A stretch of 21,179 bases of DNA from NCBI GenBank assembly GCA_036562565.1, contig DATCJY010000079.1, positions 1 through 21,179 on the forward strand, read 5' to 3'. This document shows, piece after piece, positions 8,515-14,578 of the stretch. A model generated the notes under the pieces. That model worked only from the letters and a program-made list of their open reading frames with translations, had not been told where the DNA came from and searched no databases. How positions within the stretch are numbered: the stretch's first letter is position 1; every line of letters begins with the position of its first letter. This DNA comes from DATCJY01 sp036562565. Lineage in GTDB: Bacteria > Bacteroidota > Bacteroidia > Flavobacteriales_D > Sanyastnellaceae. Made by a program: the position numbers and the translations under genes.

Positions 8515-8741
8515 GCGGTAGCGAAGTTATATCAAGAGCATCCCATGTAACGAGTTCCTCGGTTCAAGAAAAATCCTAAAATTCATTGTCGGAATACCGC
8601 GGTACACAATGGCTTTATAAGGCGTAATGCTTCTGTGACGCTGTGTTCATTCATCCTAACGGAAGTTGAAAGGATGCAGGTACAATACATGTTTGGGGGG
8701 CACCTCATCTGCGATACCTTGCGCGCCAATACATTTGGCGC
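8515..8741. other. Divergent intergenic region between uvrC and the SDR gene
   Basis: This 227-nt region has no convincing gene; a 66-codon minus-strand frame crossing it has no recognisable features and overlaps the SDR start. It contains a perfect 10-bp palindrome, TACCGCGGTA, at 8595-8604, with attgt (8585-8589) and acaat (8606-8610) placed asymmetrically around it. A 7-bp inverted repeat lies directly before the SDR start codon. Promoters for both flanking genes are expected here. Confidence 0.6.
8723..8741 (+). promoter_or_regulatory. Inverted repeat containing a TAnnTTTG box, abutting the SDR start codon
   Basis: GCGCCAA (8723-8729) and TTGGCGC (8735-8741) form perfect 7-bp arms around a 5-nt centre. 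The element TACATTTG (8730-8737) lies within it and matches the Bacteroidota -7 consensus exactly. The ATG starts at 8742, directly after the right arm. If used, the box would give an almost leaderless transcript; alternatively the repeat is an operator or a hairpin at the start codon. No TTG at normal distance was seen upstream. Confidence 0.35.
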
Positions 8742-9752
8742 ATGAATTTGGTAACAGGTGCAACCGGTTTGTTGGGGACGCATATAATGCTTGAGCTGCT
8801 CAAGCGTGGTGAACGCGTAAGAGCGCTTGCTCGGGCAAACTCTAATAAACAGCTGGTGCGTGATGTCTTTTCATTCTACGAACCCTCCTCTTCTTACTTT
8901 GATAAGATTGAATGGATAGAAGGCGATGTGTTGGACATCTTGGCGCTGGAGGATGCCATGCAAGGATGCACGGCCATTTACCACACGGCAGCAATAGTCT
9001 CTTATCACGCAGCGGAACGAAAGCAGATGTACAAAGTGAATGTGGAAGGCACTGCCAACGTGGTGAACGTTGCCAATACCCTTGGCATAAAACACATGTG
9101 CCACGTGAGTTCCATTGCGGCATTGGGCAAATCCACCCAGAATACACCGCTTGATGAAGAGACCGAATGGAAAACATCACCGGAAAATACGCATTACGGA
9201 ATCACCAAACACCTTGCTGAAATGGAGGTGTGGCGCGGCATTCAGGAAGGTCTATCGGCCGTAATTGTGAATCCTGGAATCATCATCGGTCCCGGAGATT
9301 TCTCCAGAAGCAGCGGCAGCATGTTTTCCAAACTCAATGAAGGAATCAACTATTATCCGCAAGGCGGCACAGGAATAGTAAGTGCAATGGACTGTGCGCG
9401 CATGATGGTTGACCTCATGCAGCGACAATGCTTCAATCAGCGCTATATCCTCGTAGGTGAGAACATGACCATGAAACGACTCTTTGAAGAAATTGCCACG
9501 GCACTTGGCAAAAAGAAGCCGACCAGAGAGGCCAATGACTTCATCTTACAATTGGCGCGTTGGGGCGAATGGCTCAAGGAAAAATTCACCGGGCGAAGAG
9601 CACTCATCACACGCGAAACTGTGCGCAACACGTCCTTGCATGTTTTGTATAACAATGAGAAAATTCAGCGTGAATTGAACACCACATTTGAACCCATCAG
9701 CGAAGCCATTGCGCGCACGGGTGAGTTCTTCAAAGCACAACGGAACAAATAG
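8742..9752 (+). CDS. Extended short-chain dehydrogenase/reductase (NAD(P)-dependent epimerase/dehydratase family)
   Basis: A 336-residue Rossmann-fold oxidoreductase of the extended SDR type. The nucleotide-binding motif TGATGLLG is at residues 5-12, right after the start, so the ATG at 8742 is the only sensible start. The conserved acidic position is in EGDVLD (60-65). The active site is S123/S124 with Y152-x3-K156 in HYGITKHLAE. VNPGIIIGPGD (176-186) is typical of dihydroflavonol-4-reductase-like and NAD(P)-dependent sugar-epimerase-like members. The C-terminal half carries the variable substrate domain and the substrate cannot be predicted. The protein is soluble and cytoplasmic. It is the only gene on the plus strand between 1 and 19482, is divergent from uvrC, and converges on the oligopeptidase gene across a strong terminator, so it is probably monocistronic. 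Confidence 0.9.
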   Translation: MNLVTGATGLLGTHIMLELLKRGERVRALARANSNKQLVRDVFSFYEPSSSYFDKIEWIEGDVLDILALEDAMQGCTAIYHTAAIVSYHAAERKQMYKVNVEGTANVVNVANTLGIKHMCHVSSIAALGKSTQNTPLDEETEWKTSPENTHYGITKHLAEMEVWRGIQEGLSAVIVNPGIIIGPGDFSRSSGSMFSKLNEGINYYPQGGTGIVSAMDCARMMVDLMQRQCFNQRYILVGENMTMKRLFEEIATALGKKKPTREANDFILQLARWGEWLKEKFTGRRALITRETVRNTSLHVLYNNEKIQRELNTTFEPISEAIARTGEFFKAQRNK

Positions 9753-9776
9753 GAATAACGATATGTATCCACATGA

Positions 9777-9805
9777 AAAACCCCGAAGCTGCGCTTCGGG
9801 GTTTT
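9777..9805. terminator. Bidirectional intrinsic terminator between convergent genes
   Basis: AAAACCCCGAAGC (9777-9789) and its exact complement (9793-9805) form a perfect 13-bp stem with a TGC loop. The stem ends in four A on one side and four T on the other, so it can act on both strands. It lies 24 nt after the SDR stop and 19 nt after the oligopeptidase stop. Confidence 0.9.
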
Positions 9806-9824
9806 CTATTTGCAAGGGTTCACA

Positions 9825-12005
9825 TTACTCTTTGATTCCAACAAGATCCAACATGAAGGCGTATTCCATAGCCACTTCTTTCAAAGCTTCGAAGCGGCCT
9901 GATTTACCACCGTGACCTGCATCCATATTGATATGCAAAAGCAAGAGGTTGTTGTCGGTCTTCATGTCGCGCAGTTTGGCTACATACTTGGCCGGCTCCC
10001 AGTATTGCACTTGGCTATCCCAATAGCCTGTTGTAACCAGGATGTTTGGATAATCCTTGCGCTCAATGTTGTCAATTGGAGAGTATGACAACATGTAATC
10101 GTAATATTCCTTGTTTTTCGGATTGCCCCATTCATCAAACTCACCGGTTGTGAGTGGAATGGATTCGTCCAACATGGTAGTTACGACATCTACGAAAGGC
10201 ACACTGCTGATGACACCTTTCCAAAGGTCAGGACGCATATTGGTTACGGCACCCATCAGCAATCCACCGGCACTTCCGCCCATGGCGAAGAGCCTGTCTT
10301 TTGAGGTGTATTTCTTTTCAAGCAGGTATTCGGCACAATCGATGAAATCAGTAAACGTGTTTTTCTTCTTCAACAATTTACCTTCTTCATACCAATAGCG
10401 ACCCATCTCTTGGCCACCGCGGATATGAGCAATGGCGAAAATGCATCCTCTGTCCAACAAGGAAAGACGCGTAGAGGAGAATCCTGCATCAAGGCTGTAG
10501 CCATAGCTTCCATAAGCGTAAAGCAACAAAGGAGCACTGCCATCTCGCTTGGTGCCTTTCTTATACACCAATGAAATAGGAACCTTCGTACCATCTTTTG
10601 CTGTAGCAAAGATGCGCTCACTGTTATACTCATCAGGATTGTGGCCGCCTACGATTTCCTGTTGCTTCATCAAGACTTTTTCCTGTGTAGCCATATTAAA
10701 ATCGTAGGTACTGTTTGGGGTCGTGAGCGAGCTGTAAGAGAAGCGTACGATATCGGTATCAAACTCCGGATTAGCGCTCACACCTGCAGCATAAGCAGGG
10801 TCTTGGAATGGGATGTAATAAGAACTGTTATCAGACCATTTCACCACTTTGAGTTGGTTGAGACCGTTCTTGCGTTCGGTTGCTACATAGTAATTTTTGA
10901 AGATATCGACCCCTTCGAAGAGAACGTCTTCGCGGTGAGGAATGATTTCTTTCCAGTTCTCTTTGGTGGTCTTGTCTTCCGGACATTCCATCAATCGGAA
11001 GTTGCGAGCATTCCAGTTGGTAGTGATATAGAATTTATCGCCATAGTGGTCGATACCGTATTCATGGTTGCGCTCACGGGGTTGAATAATACGGAATTGT
11101 CCGTTTGGATTATTCGCTTCCAATACACGGTACTCAGAGGACAAAGTCTGATGACTACCGATGACCATGTACTTTCTGCTCTTGGTTTTATACACAAAGC
11201 AGCTGAATTCCTCATCATCTTCCTGGAACACAAGCACGTCTTGTGACTGTGGAGTACCCAATGTGTGGCGCCAAATTTGGAATTCACGCAATGTGACATC
11301 ATCCTTTTTCACATAGAAAACAGTGCTTTCATCGTTGGCCCAAACAGCATTGCCTGAAACCCCTTCGAGGACATCGCTCAGCATCTCCCCTGTTTCCAGA
11401 TTTTTGAAACGCACGGTATAGATGCGTCTGCTCAATTTGTCCTCGCTGTATGCCAAGAGGCGGTTGCTTTCGGAAACGCTGTAACCACCTAGAGCCCAGT
11501 AATCCAATCCTGCAGCCAATGCAGGACCATTGATGAGAATTTCTTCGGTTCCGGTTTCCATGCTGTCTTTCTTGCGGCAGTGGTAAGGATAATCCTTGCC
11601 GGCTTCATAGCGTGTATAATACCAGTAACCATTGAGTTTTACGGGGACACTTTGGTCGGTTTCCTTGATGCGGCCTTTCATCTCATCGAACAATTTCTTT
11701 TGGAAATCTTCGGTGTGTGCCAAGGCTTTCTTTGTGTAGTCATTCTCAGCATAGAGGTACTCCAGTACATCTTTCGTTTGTTGGTCGCGTTGGTCTTCCG
11801 GAGCATTTTTCTGTTCATCGCTCAGGCGCATCCAATAGTAGTTATCGATGCGTGTATGACCATGTTCCGTCAATTCAAACGGAATTTTCTTCGCCACAGG
11901 AGCGGGCGGTAGTTCTCTTTTGATTTCGCTTTTCACTTGTGAATTATTGCAAGACGTGGCGAAAATAAGGGTGGCAGCAATAGCAGAGCCAAAAAGGATT
12001 TTCAT
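9825..12005 (-). CDS. Oligopeptidase B-like prolyl oligopeptidase (S9A), predicted lipoprotein
   Basis: A 726-residue S9 serine peptidase. The catalytic triad is S578 in GGSAGG, D663 in TGYWDSQV and H698 in DAGHGG. All three are offset by the same 46 residues from the E. coli oligopeptidase B (PtrB) triad as I recall it (S532, D617, H652), which supports the subfamily. The N-terminal ~400 residues would form the beta-propeller that restricts access to oligopeptides; family members cleave after basic residues. Unlike cytoplasmic E. coli PtrB, this protein starts with a hydrophobic segment ending in IFATSC, with C19 as a possible lipidation site. It then has a low-complexity linker with PPAPVAKK, so it is probably exported and anchored in an envelope membrane. 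The lipobox is not ideal (A at -3). It lies between a shared terminator and the gdhA terminator and is probably monocistronic. Confidence 0.92.
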   Translation of the reverse strand: MKILFGSAIAATLIFATSCNNSQVKSEIKRELPPAPVAKKIPFELTEHGHTRIDNYYWMRLSDEQKNAPEDQRDQQTKDVLEYLYAENDYTKKALAHTEDFQKKLFDEMKGRIKETDQSVPVKLNGYWYYTRYEAGKDYPYHCRKKDSMETGTEEILINGPALAAGLDYWALGGYSVSESNRLLAYSEDKLSRRIYTVRFKNLETGEMLSDVLEGVSGNAVWANDESTVFYVKKDDVTLREFQIWRHTLGTPQSQDVLVFQEDDEEFSCFVYKTKSRKYMVIGSHQTLSSEYRVLEANNPNGQFRIIQPRERNHEYGIDHYGDKFYITTNWNARNFRLMECPEDKTTKENWKEIIPHREDVLFEGVDIFKNYYVATERKNGLNQLKVVKWSDNSSYYIPFQDPAYAAGVSANPEFDTDIVRFSYSSLTTPNSTYDFNMATQEKVLMKQQEIVGGHNPDEYNSERIFATAKDGTKVPISLVYKKGTKRDGSAPLLLYAYGSYGYSLDAGFSSTRLSLLDRGCIFAIAHIRGGQEMGRYWYEEGKLLKKKNTFTDFIDCAEYLLEKKYTSKDRLFAMGGSAGGLLMGAVTNMRPDLWKGVISSVPFVDVVTTMLDESIPLTTGEFDEWGNPKNKEYYDYMLSYSPIDNIERKDYPNILVTTGYWDSQVQYWEPAKYVAKLRDMKTDNNLLLLHINMDAGHGGKSGRFEALKEVAMEYAFMLDLVGIKE

Positions 12006-12040
12006 TGCTTCAATAATTAATATATAAGTAGTTGTGAGTT

Positions 12041-12049
12041 CGAAATATA
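12041..12049 (-). promoter_or_regulatory. Candidate -7 box upstream of the oligopeptidase gene
   Basis: The minus strand reads TATATTTCG, one base from TAnnTTTG, about 35 nt before the ATG at 12005. It lies downstream of the gdhA terminator, as expected for an independent promoter. The region is AT-rich, so chance matches are likely, and no well-spaced TTG was found. Confidence 0.3.
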
Positions 12050-12102
12050 TAGGTGTACTTCTGTAGAGATGTCATCAATGTGATGTATGGTATTGGAATT
12101 AC

Positions 12103-12134
12103 AAAAAAAGCCGCCTCCGAATGGAGGCGGCTTT
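12103..12134 (-). terminator. Intrinsic terminator of gdhA
   Basis: A 12-bp perfect GC-rich stem (AAAGCCGCCTCC at 12107-12118 with its complement at 12123-12134) closes a 4-nt loop. On the minus strand it is followed by seven T (complement of 12103-12109). It begins about 36 nt after the gdhA stop codon. The T-run is on the minus-strand side only, so it acts mainly on gdhA transcription. Confidence 0.92.
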
Positions 12135-12170
12135 GATAATTCTGATAATAAGTTTACACGTCTTAACGCA

Positions 12171-13613
12171 TCAAGGGAAGATACCCATTGACAAGTAATC
12201 GCTGGCGATTTTATCGATAGCCACCACGAATGCAGCGGTACGCATGTCTTTGATACCTCTGTCGCTCTTGAAGGTTTCGCGGATTTGACCGTAAGCATTG
12301 ATCATGGTTTCTTCCAAACCGCTGTTCACGAGGTCAATCTCATCGGCCCCGCGTGAAAGTTGTTTTTTCTGAGCCTCGGTCAATTTCTTACCGGTAAGTT
12401 TTTCCACTGCTTCAAGGATGTTTCGGTTAGAGCCTTCATCGAAGCGTTTTTGAAGACGACCGAAACGAACGTGCGAAAGGTTTTTCAACCACTCGAAGTA
12501 AGACACCGTTACACCACCAGCGTTGGCATACATATCCGGAACGAGGATAGCACCTTTTTTGAGGAGGATTTGCTCTGCTTCAGGAGTAGTTGGCCCGTTA
12601 GCTCCTTCGATGATGATTTTCGCTTTGATATTTGGAGCGTTGTGCTCTGTCAATTGATTTTCCAAAGCTGCCGGGATAAGGATATCGCAATCTACTTCCA
12701 AACCAGCCATGGTGTTAGGCAATGTTTTGGAGCCCGGGAATCCGATGATGCTTCCGGTTTCTTCGCGGAACTTGCGAAGTTTCTTGATATCCAAACCTTT
12801 CGGGTTGTAGATGGCACCTTCCATCTCTGCGATGGCTACAACCAATGCGCCTTCTTCTTGAGCATACAAAGCGCTGTGATAACCTACGTTACCAAGACCT
12901 TGTACGGCTACTCTTTTGCCTTCAAGACCGGTAGTGAGCTTCAAGGGTTTCATATCTTCTTTGTAGCTCACAACTTCTTTCAATGCATAAATCACACCGC
13001 GACCGGTAGCTTCTCTACGACCTTGAATACCGTTTTGAGATACAGGTTTACCGGTAACACAACCGTAACCATCAATAGAAGTTGGATTGAGCGACATGTA
13101 AGTGTCCACAATCCAGCTCATCTCACGCTCACCTGTGCCGTAATCAGGCGCAGGAACGTCAATACCCGGGCCGATGAAGTTTTTCTTTACAAGTTCAGCG
13201 GTGTAACGTCTTGTAATTCTTTCAAGTGTTTGCACATCGGTATTGCGTGGGCTGATTTTGATACCTCCTTTAGCACCTCCAAATGGCACGTCCACGATGG
13301 CGCATTTGTAAGTCATCAATGCAGCGAGTGCTTTAACTTCATCTTCATTGACATGGATGCTGTAGCGTATCCCACCCTTGGTAGGAGTGCGGTGGTGAGA
13401 GTGTTGCACACGATACGCCTCGATTACCTGATACTCATCTCCGATTTTCACCGGGAAGTTTATTTTATAAACTGAGTTACAATTTTTAATCTGTTCCAGC
13501 AAGCCTTTTGGATGCTTGGTATATGCAGCAGCTTTATCAAAGCTCTCACACACCGCATCAAAGAAGCTGAAGTTCTCCATGTTATTCACCTTTGGTGTGG
13601 TACTCTTTTTCAT
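12171..13613 (-). CDS. gdhA: Glutamate dehydrogenase (Glu/Leu/Phe/Val dehydrogenase family)
   Basis: This enzyme interconverts glutamate and 2-oxoglutarate plus ammonia, linking nitrogen and carbon metabolism in the cytoplasm. The 480-residue protein has K79 in KGGIR, K103 in TYKC and the catalytic lysine K115 in PFGGAKGG. The 24 and 12 residue spacings equal those of the active-site lysines of clostridial GDH (K89, K113, K125). GPGIDVPAPDYGTGEREM is at 148-165. The dinucleotide motif GLGNVG is at 239-244, with an acidic residue (E263) near the end of the next strand, which would favour NAD; this is inference. Substrate could in principle be Leu or Val, but the overall pattern fits GDH. The start at 13613 is adopted; an internal ATG at 13580 (MENFSFF) is a reasonable alternative. 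It is followed by a strong terminator, so it is probably monocistronic. Confidence 0.93.
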   Translation of the reverse strand: MKKSTTPKVNNMENFSFFDAVCESFDKAAAYTKHPKGLLEQIKNCNSVYKINFPVKIGDEYQVIEAYRVQHSHHRTPTKGGIRYSIHVNEDEVKALAALMTYKCAIVDVPFGGAKGGIKISPRNTDVQTLERITRRYTAELVKKNFIGPGIDVPAPDYGTGEREMSWIVDTYMSLNPTSIDGYGCVTGKPVSQNGIQGRREATGRGVIYALKEVVSYKEDMKPLKLTTGLEGKRVAVQGLGNVGYHSALYAQEEGALVVAIAEMEGAIYNPKGLDIKKLRKFREETGSIIGFPGSKTLPNTMAGLEVDCDILIPAALENQLTEHNAPNIKAKIIIEGANGPTTPEAEQILLKKGAILVPDMYANAGGVTVSYFEWLKNLSHVRFGRLQKRFDEGSNRNILEAVEKLTGKKLTEAQKKQLSRGADEIDLVNSGLEETMINAYGQIRETFKSDRGIKDMRTAAFVVAIDKIASDYLSMGIFP

Positions 13614-13731
13614 GATGAAAATCGGTTATTGTACTTGTTTTGTTTTTGTTAGAATATGTCGATTCGTATGAAATCCGCGACAATTGTAAGGAGTATCCCC
13701 AAATATGGAACAACAGAAATGCCTATTTGTT

Positions 13732-13739
13732 CAAAAATA
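13732..13739 (-). promoter_or_regulatory. Possible -7 box (TATTTTTG) in the lspA-gdhA gap
   Basis: The minus strand reads TATTTTTG, an exact TAnnTTTG match, within the 152-nt gap between lspA and gdhA. It would leave a leader of about 110-120 nt before gdhA. It also forms part of a weak 6-bp inverted repeat (CTATTT 13723-13728 / AAATAG 13735-13740). No TTG lies at the right distance. Weak evidence in AT-rich sequence. Confidence 0.25.
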
Positions 13740-13765
13740 GACGTTGATAATCAGGAATAAGGTGA

Positions 13766-14494
13766 CTAATCTTGGTTTTCAGACTGCTTGTTTTCCACGT
13801 CTGACGGGGTGTTCAGGAGGTCAGAAGCTGTAGCGGAATTATCTGAATGGTCTGCAGAAGCAGGTATTACAGCAGGGTTGGATTCTTTCGGGAAATATCT
13901 TTTTTGGAATAAAAGAATGAGGAGGATACCAATGCTGATGCTGGCATCTGCAATATTGAATACCGGGGGGAAAATTTCTCTGGAAACACCACCAATGGTG
14001 ATGCGTTTGGTGAAGTGGAACATATCAACCACATTGCCCATGAGCGGAGCCGCATAGCCTTGGCCATTGAGCAATGCTTTGCCGAAGTACATGGTGTAAT
14101 CACCAATTTCAGGGTCATAGGTGGAGCCGCGGTCGAACAACAATCCGTACACTGCACTGTCGATGATATTGCCCAGAGCACCGGCAATGATGAGCGAGAC
14201 ACAAATGATATAACCGGTGTGGGCTTTTTGACGAATCAGTTTCACGAGGTACCATGAGATGCCCGTTACCACAAGGATGCGGAAGATGCTCAGCACGAGT
14301 TTGCCCGATTGCCCCGGGAGCATCCATCCGAAGGCCATACCGGGATTTTCTACAAACTGCAAATCCAACCATCCGGGAATAAGCGTCACGCTCTCACCGT
14401 AGTGAAAGTTGAGCTTTACCCATAGTTTCAACCATTGGTCGAGAACCAGTACAGTAAAAATGGTTAGAAGTGCTTTTTTCAATTCTATCGGCAT
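13766..14494 (-). CDS. lspA: Lipoprotein signal peptidase (signal peptidase II)
   Basis: LspA is an inner-membrane aspartyl protease that cleaves the signal peptide of prolipoproteins before the lipidated cysteine. The ATG at 14494 (MPIELKK) is chosen. A longer frame from a TTG at 14533 would translate one arm of an inverted repeat and adds no conserved sequence. The resulting 242-residue protein has four hydrophobic segments, VLDQWLK near 17-23, and the catalytic aspartates D112 (GNIID) and D183 (FNIAD). A ~35-residue periplasmic-side insertion lies around 118-155, and a hydrophilic Ser/Asp/Asn-rich tail extends from ~200. Both make it longer than the ~165-residue E. coli enzyme. It follows the TraR/DksA-like gene after 84 nt that contain a large inverted repeat. 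The ileS-lspA association is conserved widely in bacteria. Confidence 0.95.
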   Translation of the reverse strand: MPIELKKALLTIFTVLVLDQWLKLWVKLNFHYGESVTLIPGWLDLQFVENPGMAFGWMLPGQSGKLVLSIFRILVVTGISWYLVKLIRQKAHTGYIICVSLIIAGALGNIIDSAVYGLLFDRGSTYDPEIGDYTMYFGKALLNGQGYAAPLMGNVVDMFHFTKRITIGGVSREIFPPVFNIADASISIGILLILLFQKRYFPKESNPAVIPASADHSDNSATASDLLNTPSDVENKQSENQD

Positions 14495-14501
14495 AAAAAA
14501 T

Positions 14502-14564
14502 GAAGATTGAACATTGAAAATTACCGAGTCCAACCTCTAAAGCAATCTTCAATATTCAATCTTC
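14502..14564 (-). repeat. Inverted repeat (21-nt arms) between the dksA-like gene and lspA, possible attenuator
   Basis: The arms 14502-14522 and 14544-14564 are reverse complements with two mismatches in 21, separated by a 21-nt loop. On the minus strand the structure begins 14 nt after the dksA-like stop codon. It is followed by a run of six T that reaches the ATG of lspA (14494). It is AT-rich, so the hairpin would be only moderately stable. It could terminate or attenuate transcription before lspA, protect the 3' end of the upstream message, or be a dispersed intergenic repeat. Confidence 0.6.
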
Positions 14565-14578
14565 GGTGCTGAATGGGA

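Noticed and set aside
8583..8783. 66-codon minus-strand frame in the uvrC/SDR gap
   Set aside because: It overlaps the SDR start, has no recognisable motif and occupies a region expected to hold promoters.
12360..13475. 371-codon plus-strand frame opposite gdhA
   Set aside because: Shadow of a strongly conserved gene with all active-site residues in place on the minus strand; no domain recognised.
13723..13740. Palindrome CTATTT...AAATAG as a terminator of lspA
   Set aside because: Only a 6-bp AT stem without a downstream T-run on the minus strand; far too weak compared with the other two terminators in the window.
14495..14533. Longer LspA form starting from TTG at 14533
   Set aside because: The extra 13 codons translate one arm of the inverted repeat and are not needed for the first membrane segment; the ATG at 14494 fits the family.
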